Positions 10,104 to 22,971 of a stretch of 64,000 nt of DNA are shown here, in pieces. Under the pieces are notes generated by a model. It saw only the letters and a list, made by a program, of their open reading frames with translations. It was not told where the DNA came from and made no database searches. This DNA is from Podocnemis expansa (Eukaryota > Chordata > Testudines > Podocnemididae). Location: positions 13,711,771 through 13,775,770 of the forward strand of contig ML681981.1 in assembly GCA_007922195.1 (NCBI GenBank). Direction: 5' to 3'. The position numbers and the translations under genes are program-made. The stretch's first letter is position 1. The number at the start of each line of letters is the position of its first letter.

Positions 10104-10922
10104 GGGTATGTCTATACTGGCAGTGGCAAAAATCATTGCCATCAGCACAATCTTGTAGACATGGTTCAGTAGTGAGACTGAACCTGCTGACAGGACCGTC
10201 CTTAGTGGGGTGCGGGACTTGGGGCAATCAGCCTATGGCAGACCCCCAAGCCATTCCTCTCCCCCATGCTGGGGGGCAGGTTGGTGCAGAGGCTGGCCCC
10301 ACACTTCTGCCCCTCCCCTGAGCTGAGGGGGACCGGTCTGCGTTCTGTTCTCCTGCCCTGCCTTTGGGCTAGACCGCCCTAGTGCCAGGGCGGAAGAGCT
10401 GGCCCACGAGACAGATGAGACAGTGCAGCCCGGCCTCTGGGCCGACCCACTACACCCCTGGGCCACCCGTTCCCTGCACTGGGGGTGGAGTGAGCTGGCC
10501 CAGAGCAGAGGCCAGCTCTGCGCTCCTGCCCCACCCCTTTACTGCTGCCTTTGGCTCTGTGCCGATGGCAGCAGGGAGGTGATGGGGGACAGTACGGCCA
10601 TGGGGGGCAGTGGTGCAGGCCTTGTGCTGCCCTGCTCATGACAGGACAACATGGGACCCATGGAACCCCGGGGCCAGGCACAGTTGCCCCTCTTGCCTCC
10701 CTAAGGATTACCCGGCCCACTGAATCACTCTGGAAATTTCTTCAGCAACTCCAGCCCCAGAACTGGAGTTGCTGAAAGCTGACCACAAGGCATTTGTTGA
10801 TTGGTTCCCCTAATATGAATTGGTGGCTTAGAAAGTTGTCGGCAGATATGCAAGGTATGTTATGTGCCTTGTGTATCTGCCATTGACTGCTGCTCAGAAC
10901 CCCTGTAAGTATAGACTAGGGC
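10104..10922. mobile_element. Inverted-repeat element containing a nested hAT-like element
   Basis: Left end gggtatgtctatactggc at 10104; right end near 10905-10922 has the reverse complement gccctagtctatactta. The shared gtctatact core fits the Harbinger-type terminus seen elsewhere in this window. A flanking tta on the left has only tga on the right, so the TSD is not clean. The middle (about 10190-10722) is a separate G+C-rich insertion. Confidence 0.5.
10190..10722. mobile_element. Decayed hAT-like G+C-rich MITE
   Basis: The left end caggaccgtccttag corresponds to the end of the element at 5835. The right end, 'ctaaggattacccggcccac', is a mutated version of the expected ctaaggacggccctg. 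The interior is G+C-rich with similar low-complexity frames. I could not find a convincing TSD. Confidence 0.55.
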
Positions 10923-11109
10923 TGAGACACATTCTTGGTAAACCCATCCTAAAGAAGATTACTTTAGATCATAAATGTGTGATGTCTAATATCATAGAAA
11001 TCCTGTGGCTTTACTACTGCCCATTTTGATGTCACTTAACATCAGGTAATGTTATTATAAAATTCCAATTTTTCAGCAGTTTTCATCATGGATATTTTAA
11101 ATTTACATC

Positions 11110-11937
11110 AAGCTGAGACTTCGTATGCACACAGTACAGACTTGCTATGGACACAGTGCAAACATACCTGGGGCTGCTCCACCCCCTTCCCAGCCTGCAG
11201 AGAGGGGCTGGGAGCCTGATCTGACCCCCAGCCCATTGCTGCAGGCTGTGACAGCTAGGAGCCAACTTGCAGCCCAATCTGGCCCCAAGTAGCTTGCTGC
11301 CACGGGCAGGGGGCTTAAAGCCTAATCAATTTCACAGGCTAATAGAAATTGACTAGGCTACCAGGGCCAGATTGGTCTCCAAACCCCTAGCTGCAGATGG
11401 CTTGGAGCCAGATCAGGTTCTGTGCTCCTTGCTGCAGGGGCAGGAACCAGCTCCTAGGCCCCACAGCTTGTGGCAAAGGAATGGGGGCCAGATTAGGACC
11501 CCAGCTCCTCACTGTGGGTGGTAGGAGCCAGCTTCAAGCCCCCACCACCTGTGGCTGGGGGCTGGGAGCCCGACTGAGTTTCCAGCCCCTTGATCCAAGC
11601 CCCCACAGCCTGTTGCGATCTGGCTCCCAGCCCCTCTCCGTGGTGGGGTCAGAGCTAGCTCCTGGCCCTGCTGCAAGGGGCTGGAAGCTGAATCTGGCTC
11701 ACAGACGCTTCCGAGTGACAGCTCTGGCTGGATTGAGCCCCTGGAGCTTGATTGGCCCTGGAGCAGGGTCCAGGGCTTCCTGCCCTGTAAAGTCGACTTA
11801 AAAGCTTAAGTTGATTTACAGGGCAGGAATTATGTCAACTTAAGCAAATCCTTGTCAACTTAATAAATTCTAACTATAGCTCTGGCTTTGCTTAAGTCAA
11901 CTTAAGCTGCTAGTGTAGACGTAGGCTATGAGCTGAG
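11110..11937. mobile_element. Inverted-repeat element with 7-bp flanking repeat and internal hairpins
   Basis: The identical string agctgag flanks the unit at 11111-11117 and 11931-11937. The right end 'gctagtgtagacgtaggcta' is a good Harbinger-type terminus. The left end acttcgtatgcacacagta is a weak mirror of it. Two strong hairpins lie inside: 11319-11333 with 11345-11359, and 11779-11800 with 11807-11827. The interior has several 'agccccttgctgcaggg'-like partial repeats. It has no recognised coding sequence. Confidence 0.55.
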
Positions 11938-13940
11938 TCCCCAAAAAACAAAGTAATGAAATGGAGAAATCCCTTTGGTGAGCATAGCAAAACCGTGACC
12001 ACCAACTATTACAAATTAAAACAATGAAACAGAAGACAAGGTCCTTACCCATACAAGGGCCCGTGTCTATCTGGTAAAAAAGGTTGGAGCAGAATAAATC
12101 TGCTCTAAAAAATTCACTCAGAGCTGAAGGAGAGTTTTCACATGTCCAGAGGACAGCTATAAAGCTACCTTCCAAAGAGCCCTTGCAAGTCCTGGAGTGA
12201 AGGGGCAAGGCAGCACCATGCCCTATTATGGAGATTCCTGGCAGTACCACAACCCACAGGGCAGCCTGGGGATATTGCCATATAACTAGAGCCCTTTCAA
12301 GACTGACTGTGTTCAGCCCTTGGAGCAGTCCAGGATAGGAAGGGAACAGAGGTGGCTTTAAGGCTCAGAGGCACAGCAAGAATTTTTCTGAGTACTTATT
12401 CTAATGTAACAGACATGGCAAATAAAGCCAGCAAAATAACAAAATCTAAGAGCAGGAGAAAAGGATATCACAGGGTCTGAATTGTGATCTCTCTCCTCAT
12501 AGTAAATATTCCTTTACTCTGCAAATCAATCTATTGAAATTAAGGGAATTTCTGTAGTGTAAGCATGAGTAAATGTGGCAAAAATCTGGCCCAGAGAAAG
12601 ATACTACTTAATGTGCTAATAATAATGTCCTCATTTCACAGCATCTGTGTCAAAGTCTAGGCTTCACAATTTTTAAAACAATGTTACTGAGTATAAAATT
12701 ACAGTAATCTGTAACATTCATTGAGCTTCCCATATATGTAGTAATCAAAATCAAACCTAGACTTCCGCACCTACCATAATCAACAAAATGTGTGTCAATA
12801 TATTCCAACAGATCACCCTGCTTGTTCCTCTCTATGCCCACGAAAAGGTGGGTCTTACAGCAAATCCTGGAGTGAAAAAAATCTGAACTCTGATGGGGAA
12901 GCAAATTCCATAGCTGAGGACTCTTGATAGAGACATTCTGCTTAAAGCCCACTTCTCCTTTAAAAAAGATGGATTCTAGCTACCTCTCGCTGGATGGAAG
13001 GTCAGACCAGTTCACAGGTATTATGTACTTTTTTTGTGAAAGTCTCATTTAGTTTGATTGGTAAGAGGCTATGCTTTCAAAGTCACGTCTTCTCTTACAA
13101 TTTTAAGACTTGGCCAAGAGACAATACAGTGATGATTGTAAGGTCTTTGGCAGTCATAGTTCTGTTACAATGGGTTTGGTCTACATCTCTCAGGTTCCAC
13201 TTTCAGAATGTAGACAAAACACATTTCAATATCTGCATGTGTGACAAGTATATTTAGATTTTTTTTAAAACTGTAAACATATTTCTTTATACTCATCTTT
13301 GTGTGCTCATCCTTTGGCACTCACATTTCTTTTGTGATTTTCCAAGATTCAGGATTACCTGAAGGAGATGATGATGATGGTGATGACGATGACAAAGTTT
13401 CAGTTCATGCTTTGCAATTTATTTCTCCATGTTTCTAAAATTTTGATTTTTTTCCAAACAGGAATTCATCTTTTGTGAAATTACCATATTATAACCATTA
13501 ATACTGTTAGTCCTTTGTTACCATTCTCTGGTTGATCCACTACATTTGTACAGAGGACAAACATTCAATAAACTTGTAATGAGCTTGCACTTTTAAAGCC
13601 CGAACCTGTGATTTCTCTGAATTCAATTGGACATTTCATGTGTGGAATGACTGTTCACAAGATGAAAAAGTTGTAGGATTTGGTCTACATGTGAAGTCAA
13701 ATGTTGATTATTTAATCATTTTGCCCCTTAAGAATTGTAATACTTCAAAGTTACTTGTCTATATGTTTCACAGTATCTTGTTGCCTCTTTTTCCCCTAAA
13801 AAATATGCCTTTCTACATTCAGTAGTGGCATAGAGAATGCTGTGAGGTTAATCTCAGAGTTTTCTTGTCCTTCAGGAATCTCTTTGGAAGTTTCTCCACA
13901 GAAGGGGAGAGTCGGTTTGTACATTATCAAAATTGATATA
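11938..13940. other. Unannotated stretch
   Basis: No supported gene. A short GAT/GAC-rich trinucleotide run occurs at 13368-13392. Several open frames near 100 codons (for example minus strand 11897-12250 and 12650-12952) lack any domain I recognise. Confidence 0.45.
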
Positions 13941-13944
13941 GTTT

Positions 13945-16330
13945 CATAGATTGCAAGACCAGAAGAGATCTGTGTGGTTACCTAGTCTAACTTCTTGTTC
14001 ACATCAGGCTGTAGAACTTACTCTATATGATTCCCAGAAATATCCTTTAGGAAAAAAATCCAATCTTGATTTAAAAATTGTCAGCGATGGAGAATCCATC
14101 ACAAGCCTTGTTAAATTGTTCCAATGGATAATTAGTCTCACTGTTAAAATTTTACACCTTATATCCAGTCTCAATTTGTCTAGCTTCAACCTCCACCCAT
14201 TGGATCATGTTATACCTTTCTTTGCCAAACTGAAAAGTTCATTATTAAATATCTGTTCTCCACGTAGATACTTACAGACCACAACCTAGTCACCCCTTCA
14301 CTTTCCCTTTGTTAAGTGAAACAGATTGAGCTCTTTAAGCCTATAACTATAAAGAATCTTTTCTAACCTTTTAATCATTCTCGTGGCTGGGTTTTCTGAA
14401 TCCTAGCCAATTTATCAGCTTCTTTCTAGAATCACAGACACCAGAACTGGACAATATTCCAGGTATGTTTGCAGCAGTGGCTAATATAGAGGTAAAGAGA
14501 CTTCTCTGCACCACTGCCTCCACTTCTGATTTCTGTTCATTATGCTCAACTTCTCCTCTCTCCCATTTGTTCCATGATTTTTTTTTTTAAAGTAGCTGCT
14601 CTCACTTCTCCACTAAACTAGGCCAGTTTTTTAACCAATGCTGCCTTCTTCTTTGATTATGGCTTTTGGAGCATCAGGAAGGGGTTTTAAAATGATTCCT
14701 AATTATCATTTACATTTTTCTGATTGAATTCTTCCTCCCAGATGATTTGGCTCATAACTGTTTTCAGCTTTGTGAAACTGGCCCAATTAAAGTACCAGAT
14801 ATATATATAATACTGATCTGTACTTTAAGCTGCATGCCCATTACAAATGTAATCCAGTCACGATCACTTGTTCCTAAGCTTCCAGTAAGTTTAGTTCTGT
14901 GCACAGTTCCTCTCTATCTGCTAGGACAAGGTCTACCAGTGGTTCGCCCATGTTAGCAGCAACACTTTGAGTTAGGATATTGTCCTCTGCAACATTTAGA
15001 AATTCAAGGATGTGTTAGTACTGGCCACAGGTGATCAACATACGCCACTCAAATTGAAGTTCCCAATGATCAGGCAACTTTTTCCCCCCTACATTTTATA
15101 AATAGGTGCATAAGAAGCCAATCATCTTCTTGTCTGGTGTCATTTGGTGGTCTGTAGCAGATGCCAACTATTATCCATCTGTGATTGTGCCTGAGGGGTC
15201 ACAGCTGAGGATACCAGATTCAGGACAAACTGCTGAGAAAAGGGATAGAACCACCCATACTAGTGGTTATTCTACCATAAAATATACCAAGCTTTGTCTG
15301 TTGGGATAAGCATTGATCCATATGCATTCAAGATGACTTACTTCTGAGTTATCAGAGAACTGGAAAGAGAAAATGCCATTTTTTGAGAGACTTCCACTCC
15401 TCCCCTCCCTCCCCGTTTTATCCACCTGATCCTTCCTAAATAGGTTATAACAGTTGAGTTTAACATTCCACTTGTGAGAATCATCTCACCAGGTTTCAGG
15501 AACACCAACTAAATCAAATTTATGCTCATAAATAAGCAATTCCAATTCCTCTTGTTTGCTACCCAAGCTCCTAGCATTGGTGTTCAGGAAATTCAAGAAT
15601 TTCTTCTCTTTCTGGCCTTTGTTTCCTTGATTAATTTTGTTCTCAACATCTCACTTTCATGCTGAGTGCTAATATCTTCCCCCTTTTCACCCTCCCCTTT
15701 TAATTCAGTCTTCTGACTACTCTAGTAAGCCTGTCCCCAAGATTAGTTCCCCTTCTACTGAGGTGGAGGCCATCCAAACTATACAGGTCCCTCTCCTCAG
15801 AGAAGCTGAACCAATATTCCACAAAACCAAAACATTACACAACTTGTCTAGCTAGCAATCTTCTGCATGCTGTCTTCCTTTACTTGTTGGACATGAAGAA
15901 CCTCAGAGAAGATCATATGGACATTCTTCTTCAGCATGCTTCTGAGTTCCTTGATGCCATCTATCTGCAAGATATTCCAAAATGCACTGCCATTAGTAAT
16001 AATTTGAACGACCACCAGTGGATTCTCACCCAACAACTTTAGAAGCCTATCCAGTCTTAGATTAATGGTTTTTGTCTTGGGTCCAGGAAGGCAGCATGCT
16101 ATTCTGTTGTCCACCTGTTGCTTGCAAAATGTTCTTCAATTCTGCTGAGAATTGTATCTCCAGGGTTAATGATTGGAGAGCTCTGCAGACAAGCTTGATG
16201 TCCTTGGAGGAACAGTTTTGCTCCTTATTAAACCTACTGAGGTCTAATCTGTAGAATCATATTTGTTTTACTGAGGACCATGAGACCCTTTGGATGTACA
16301 AACTTTCTACTTAGGGATTTTGTAGCCACT
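13945..16330 (-). mobile_element. Old CR1 LINE, reverse-oriented, with internal loss of much of ORF2
   Basis: The lower-coordinate end is the 3' end of CR1: plus-strand 'ttcatagattgcaagaccag' then 'aagagatctgtgtggttacc'. Segment 14425-14520 resembles 3' CR1 sequence ('ccaggtatgtttgcagcagt'). From about 14800 to 15600 the complement of the endonuclease region can be seen ('ggacaaggtctaccagtggt', 'acccaagctcctagcattgg'). From about 15740 the sequence is ORF1: the minus-strand frame at 15848-16114 includes VVVQIITNGSAFW and GIKELRSMLKKNVHMIFSEV, like the esterase-type domain of CR1 ORF1. The reverse-transcriptase core between these parts is largely missing. It is more diverged than the copy at 20708-24560. 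Confidence 0.75.
15848..16114 (-). pseudogene. CR1 ORF1 esterase-like domain remnant
   Basis: The frame reads MDNRIACCLPGPKTKTINLR and later LLGENPLVVVQIITNGSAFW then GIKELRSMLKKNVHMIFSEV. In CR1 ORF1 proteins a GTND motif follows the VVVHI-type strand; here it reads ITNG, so the catalytic motif is damaged. The ORF1 protein is thought to assist CR1 retrotransposition. The adjacent frames are broken. It is part of the CR1 copy at 13945. Confidence 0.6.
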
Positions 16331-16974
16331 TCTTCTATAGTATAAAAGTCTCCACTGCAGGTAACCTCCAAAGATCTTAAAGATCTTTTGAACAGTGTAA
16401 GGTGCTGTTCAAAAGTGCTCCAACTCCTTTACAAGTTTCCCATTTCTAGTCCTTTACAAGAACAGGGCCTAGGGCCAGTAATTCCCTCCTGCCCTGCAGA
16501 TAGTCATGTCTCATCCCTGACAGTGCAAAATTGCTACTCCTTCCAAAAATGCATATGATTTTAAAGAAGAAAAACTTAACTGAAGACCAACTTCTGCAAG
16601 AATTCTCCAGGCTTGAAAGTTTGATTAAAGTTATTGTCTGAATGACTAGAAAAAAGTATTGTGTAACTGAACGTATAAGCTACCTACTACTGACAAGAAT
16701 AAAACTGGATATTGGGAATCAAAGTCATTGGTACACTCTGATTACTTGGCTCCACTTCAGCTTAACCTGACAAACATTGAAGCTACCTTTATTGCTGCTT
16801 TGCACTGCAACATAAAGTTTCCAAAGCCAATTGATGAATCTGGGCCTGGATAGTCACAGTGAGTCGGCACTAATAAACATGTTTTCTTCTGGAACTGTGG
16901 CACCTTAAGAAGAACACCAATCCTTAAAAGCCATCAAAAGCCTAAAAAACCTAAAGCTATCAAAAACCATCAAA
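16331..16974. other. Unannotated stretch
   Basis: Nothing recognisable beyond A+T-rich sequence. A short tandem of 'ccatcaaaagcctaaaaa' occurs at 16931-16986. Confidence 0.45.
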
Positions 16975-17085
16975 AGCCTAAAAAAATTTAGTTCGAAATA
17001 AGCAAAACCTAGTGTAGACAGGGCTCGAATTAGTTCGAATTAAGGCTCCTTAATTCAAACTAATTTGCTAGTGTAGACACAGCCT
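16975..17085. mobile_element. Partial Harbinger-type MITE with palindrome
   Basis: The right end 'gctagtgtagacacagcc' matches the family terminus. The 18-base arms at 17028-17045 and 17048-17065 are inverted repeats with one mismatch. A second terminus-like 'agtgtagacagggct' lies inside at 17011. The left end was not found. Confidence 0.6.
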
Positions 17086-20000
17086 TGAGAACTTTTAAAG
17101 ACATTTTTTAAAAGATGGGGAAGATCAGGAACTCCTAAAACAATGCTTTCTGTTAGACTGAATTTCACACTTATCTAGGTATTTAGGATTATGTTGCTCT
17201 TCAGTCTGTGACCACAAAACTATTGGTAAATGACCAAGATTGTGGGTCACACTATTCACAGTGCGTGGAGATTCTCTTTTAGCTTGATTCAGACATTATT
17301 ACTTAATATGTTTGCTCTTTTAAAAAAATTATATCACAACACAACCTCTACTTCTTTTACAATGATCATCAAAACAGGTGAGCTATTCTGATCCGCTGTA
17401 AGCGCTCATCATGTCCTTTATGATTTTTAGACTCCATCTCTATTTCAAATCCTAGAAATGTAAGGGTGACTTATCTTGTCTAGCTCAGAGTCAAGTTACC
17501 TTCATATATGAAAAGCCTTGATTAGATGTAGTAGATCAAGCAGTACACATGACCAGAAGGCATTTTTTAGTAATATTACACATTAATGTTATATATTAAA
17601 ATTAGGTGACTAAGTTAAGGTGATTCTGAGCTGTTACATCCACCAAGAAATGTCCAAAAAAGGAAAAGAAAACATTTTGTGCTGGTGACTTGAGTTGACA
17701 CATGACATATTGCAATAACCTTCAAGGGCAAAGAATTCTAGCCTAGTATTCAACAGATATAATTAAGTACACATGACTTAAGTACCAGCTGAATGGCAGT
17801 GGTTAGACATGATACCATTGAAGTGAGGTATAATGTTGTGGTTTCGATTCCCATCTAGTGAGCTTAATAAGCTCCTAAAAATAATCTGTGCTGGGTGCAT
17901 GGAAATAAGGAGTATTATCACATACAGAAAGGAAAGAAGAATATAAGTCATCATAGGAGAGATCCATACAAGAAGAAAATCTTATAACCAGAAATTTAAA
18001 GTAAACCTTTTGAGTAGCTAACAAAACAAGCCAGTACTTGGTTCAAATTCCTGTCCTCCACCCCCACCCCTCCCTTGAGATGAACAATTATTTATAATTA
18101 GAAATGAGTCATATGTAAGTAGAACAGTGTATAAATATTTGCACCATATAAAGTACATTATATTGCTACACAATGCTTGCTTAACTATTGAGGATGTTGT
18201 GGTGGGACCTCTCTTCCCCTCTTTTACATTGAAGGAGAAGTCGTTTACTACTATCTTAATTTAAAGCAGCAGTTGAAGGTAGAGTACATGTACAACACTT
18301 TTCAAAAAGCTCCTATGGCTCTTTTTGTTATTCTAGTTAAGGTGTTCTAAATTCATGAAATAAACACTTTCATTTGGGATGCTGTTAAGCTACACAATCA
18401 TATAGTCAGAGGAGACATTCAATTTAGACACTTTTTCTATGAAAATAGACTTGCAGTGGAGAAAAAAGTAGGAAACAGGGTACTCTGGAGAAGGGGTACT
18501 GGAACTAATATGATTGGACTGCAGTCTGAGAGAAATAGAGTTAAATCCTGCCCATTTCACTTACACAGCTATCTCAGACTACCACAGTTGTTTGCTTTTT
18601 AAGTCACTAGCTAGATTACTGAAGAAAATTAATCTTTCTGTTCCAATGTTTCTGTTGATTATTACTTTAGCAATTCTATTTATTATTCTTTTTAGAATAA
18701 CCAATCAGGTGGATGTAGGGATGAGGGGCTGGGCTGGGCATTCCAAGGTGAATGTCTGATATAGGAATATAATTTATTAAGACAGTGAAACCTGTACTTT
18801 TAGTCTTCTGTGCTCTAATCTAACACAATGCTGAACATTACTCTGGTGAATCTCCTTTTTCTGTACTAATCTGAATTTGGCATCAATAGAATACACAGAG
18901 AAAAAAATACAATTTTTTAACAGGTGCACAAAAGGAATGAAACAACGTTTCTTCACTCTGCTCCTAGAAGTAGTATGGCATGCAACATTTTAGAGTCACG
19001 AGGGTGTATCCAGTAATCTGGTCTATGTAATTCTATGCCAAAATGTTGACAACATCTGATATGTGCAGCATGTGTAACTCAAAAAATACGCTGGGAGATA
19101 TAATTGCTTATCTTGTTGAACATGACACCTGGCAAACATTAATGCGGTTAGATTTGCCCATAGTCATCATTTATTTGTCATAAATACAGTTGCAAATGAG
19201 CTTCTTAGGGATGGAACTGAAAAGAATGGAAAGATGATAAATGTAAAAGAATACGAAAACTTTATACAGATTAAACTTCAGAGATTTTAATAATGTATTT
19301 CTGGCAAATATTTTTCCCTTTAATATACAATAAGTTTCTTATTTGAGTAATTAGTAAATATTTCAATGTAATAACTATTTCTTATAAATTTTCATTTTCC
19401 CATTATGTTTTCTGCAATAAATGAGTTGTGTAAAATAAAATGTAAATAATACAGTCTCTTTAAAGAGTAGTGTTAATGTGAAAAAGGTAATTTCTGGAGT
19501 TTATTTTCTTTTATATTGTTCAAGAAGCACACAACCTAAATGCTTTAATAAAATTACTTACAAATGGGTAAAACAATATGGATCTCAGTTGTAAACTGGC
19601 ATACTGTTTAAAAAACCTAGATGTAATCTGAGAAGACCCTTAAATGTTATCTCATACGTAGCCCCACTCCATGAATAATCCTGGATGGCATCCCTATAGT
19701 CAGGGGAAAAAAATGTTAGGGTGTAACGGAAGTATTGTACACTGAAAAGTTGGTTTAACACTTTTTATTCCAACAAATAAGAGGCACTATTGGAAAAGAT
19801 TCTCAATCTGCTCTTCGTATTTAAAAAAGGTTTATAGAAAGGCAAGTCCCATCAATGTATCAGCACCTGCGTTAAGACAGAGTGTAGTAAAGTACCAGAT
19901 GATGTATTGAAAACAAAATACATATACTACAGATGCTTATAATGTTCTCTTGTGTATGGCTGAGCATTTGATTCCACCCCCTGTTGTTCTTGGATTACAA

Positions 20001-20135
20001 AATGTGAGTCCTTATATTTATAGAGGGGAAAGAGCTTTCTACCTCCTCCGTTGGTGAAAGTGGAAGAATACTTCCATAAAAATCTTCATTGGCATAGGCT
20101 ACCTAAGCATAAAAAGTCACCATAACAATACATGA
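17086..20135. other. Unannotated stretch with a tRNA-like segment
   Basis: Apart from the tRNA-like segment at 17791-17860, this is A+T-rich sequence with short frames and no supported gene. It is one of the two longest stretches without recognisable transposon sequence. Confidence 0.45.
17791..17910 (+). repeat. Possible tRNA-derived SINE fragment
   Basis: A box A-like 'ggcagtggttagacatg' at about 17796 and a box B-like ggtttcgattccc at about 17839 are spaced as in a tRNA promoter. The sequence between does not fold into an obvious cloverleaf with a readable anticodon, so this is probably a diverged SINE head. Confidence 0.35.
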
Positions 20136-20139
20136 AATT

Positions 20140-20235
20140 TACTATTATTTATTTGTATTATTGTAGCATCTAGGAGCCCTAGAAGGCTGGAGGCCCCCAG
20201 TGATCTATGTTTGCACAGTGCCTAGCATAAGAACA
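20140..20235 (+). repeat. Old amniote interspersed repeat, second copy
   Basis: The string 'gtagcatctaggagccctag' and 'gcacagtgcctagca' is the same repeat type as at 2045-2154, more diverged. Confidence 0.45.
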
Positions 20236-20707
20236 ACAGAAGTTTTACACTGAATGAGTAAGATGAGAGACAACAGATGAATGCAAACAGATCGGAAAGT
20301 ACAAAGAAACAATGAGAAAATACTGTTCAGCATGAAAGGTGGTAGTCTCACAGCAGTGAACTGGAGAGTACCAGAGATGGTAAAGAACTCTTACTTTGTG
20401 GCAATGTTCATTTCCTAACAGCCAGGATTCTGCTCAAGAGTCCTAAGTGCTCTCAGTTTCCCTCTCCACAGCAAGAGATGAGACAGAGAGAGACCAGCAG
20501 CAGTACTGAATGGACTTAGGTGAGGGCTAACCAACTCAGCTCCTTAACAAAGATGAAACTAATTAGATAACAGAGGAAGCTCCAGCATGGGACACAGATT
20601 AGCACTCAGCTGCCTACTGCTGGGTTCTTATAGCTACCTCTGAAGCAGCTGGAACTGGCCAGGGTCAGACACAAGGTGTGGGATTCGATGAAACTTGGGT
20701 TTGATCC
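20236..20707. other. Unannotated stretch
   Basis: No feature supported. Confidence 0.4.
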
Positions 20708-21141
20708 AATCCGGCAATTCACAGAATCAGATGACTAGGGTTGAAAGTGATCTCATGAGGTCATGTAGTCTAACTCCCTGCTCAAAGCAGAGCCAACCCC
20801 AACTAAATCATTCCAGCCAGGGTTTTGTCAAGCTGGGCCTTAAAACCTTTAAGGAGGGAGATCCACCACCTCCCTAGGTAACGCATTCCAGTGCTTCATC
20901 ACCCTCCTAGTGAGAAAGCTTTTCCTAATGTCTGACCTAGACCTGCCCCTCTGCAACTTGAGACCATTGCTCCTAGTTCTGTCATCTACTCCCAGTGAGA
21001 ACATCCCTAGTTCAATCTTCCATGGAATGCCCTTTCAAGTTGTTAAAGTCTGCTATCAAATCCCATCTCATTCTTCTCTTCTGCAGAATAAACAAACCTA
21101 GTTCCCCCAGCCTCTCCTCATAAGCCATGTGCTCCAGCCTC

Positions 21142-22255
21142 CTAATAATTTTTTCTGCCTTCCACTGGACTGTAGTTGTTCATATCCTTTATGCAATGGG
21201 GTGCTAAATAAAACTGGACAGAGTACTGCAAATGGGGCCTCACCAGTGCTGAGCAGAGGGGAATAATCACATCCCTCGATCTGCTGGCAATGCTTCTGCT
21301 AATGCAGTCCAATATGCCATTTGCATCTTGGCAGTAAGGGCACATTGTTGACTCATGTCCAGCTTCTCGTCCACTGTAAACCCCAGGTCCTTTACTACAA
21401 AATTACTGCCTAGCCAGTCAGTCCCCAGTCTGTAGCAGTGCACGGGATTCTTCTGTCCTAAGTGCAGAATTCTATATTTCTCCTTGTTGAACCTCATCAG
21501 ATTTCTTTTGGCCCAATCCTCTCATTTGTCTAGGTCACTCTATCACATCCTTGCCCTCCAGTGTATCCACCATTCCCACATCTTAGCATCATCTGCAAAT
21601 TGTTGTTTGGGCAATCCACCCCATCCTCCAGATCATTAATGAAGATTTGAGCAAAACCAGCCCCAGCACCAACACCTGGGGTACTCTACCTGTTACAGGC
21701 TGCCAACTAGTCATTGAAGTGTTGATCACTATCTATTGAACCCAATGATTTAGCCAGTTTTCTATTTTAGAGTCCATTCATCCAACCTGTATTTGTTTAA
21801 CTTGCTGATAAGAAGACTGTGGGAGACAAGGTATATCATACTCATCACTTTCTGGGCATCCATAGACCCCGTCATCTCGTCATAGAAAGCAATCAGACAT
21901 GATTTTCATTTGGTGAATGCATGCTGGCTGTTCTTGATCACCTTCCTCTCTTCCAAGTGCCTCAAAATGGGTTTCTTTAGGACCTGCTCCCTAATTTGTC
22001 CAGAGACTTAGATGAGGCTGATCAGTCTATAGTTCTCCGATCTTCCTCCTTCTTTTTTATAAATATGGGAATGATATTTGCCTTTTTACAATCACCTGGG
22101 ACCTCTCCAAATTGCCACAGATTTTCAAAAATAATGCTTAGTGGCTCTGCAAACACATCAGGCGACTCCCTCAATACATCGGATAAACTGAAATCAGCCT
22201 CATGGATTTGTGCTTGTTCTGCCTTTCTAAATAGTCCTGAATCTGTTTTCAGCAC
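21142..22255 (-). pseudogene. CR1 ORF2 reverse transcriptase and C-terminal region, fragmentary
   Basis: Three minus-strand frames are recognisable. The first, 22022-22255, reads SLSDVLRESPDVFAEPLSII then FENLWQFGEVPGDCKKANII, the N-terminal part of the CR1 reverse transcriptase. The second, 21267-21497, contains MRFNKEKYRILHLGQKNPVH and LGFTVDEKLDMSQQCALTAK. The third, 21142-21345, overlaps the second in another frame and contains CALVRPHLQYSVQFYLAPHC-like sequence, the C-terminus. The protein would copy CR1 RNA at nicked target DNA. The catalytic centre of the polymerase lies in a frame-broken part (roughly 21500-22000) and I could not confirm it. Confidence 0.85.
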
Positions 22256-22971
22256 TGAGGACTGCTCACCACCTCCTCATTCTGTGCTGCCCAGTGCAGT
22301 AACCTGGAAACTGACTTTGTCTTTGAAGACAGAAGCAAAGAAAGACTGAGTACTTCAATTTTTTCCACATCATTTGTCACTAGATTGCCTCCCCTGTTCT
22401 GTAGGGGCCCACACTTTCCCTGACCTTCTTCTTGTTGCTAGCATACTTGTAGAAATCATTCTTGTTACCCTTCACATCCCTTGCTAGCTACAATTCTAGT
22501 TGTGCTTTGATCTTCCTGATTTCACTCCTGCACGCTCAAGCGCTATTTTTGTACTCCTCCCCAGTCATCTGGCCAAGCTTCCACTTCTTGTAAGCTTCTT
22601 TTGTGTTTAAGCTCACGAAAGACTTCTTTATTAAGCCAAGCTGGTTGCCTGTCATATATGCTATTCTTTCTGCACATTGGGATGGTTTGTTACTGTGCCC
22701 ACAATAAAGTTTCTTTTAAATAAAGCAAGGTCTCTTGGATTCCTTTCCCCCCATATATTAGCCAACCAGGGGATCCTTCCCATCAGCTCCCTCAGGGAGT
22801 CAAAGTCTACTTTTCTGAAGTCCAGTGTCTGTATTCTGCTGTCTCCTTTCTTCCTGTTGTCAGTATCCTTTACTTGACCGTCTCATGGTCACTGCCACCT
22901 AGGTTACCAGCTCTTCTACTTACCCCATCAGTTCTTCCCTGTTTGTGAGCAGAAACCTCTCATAGGTTCCA

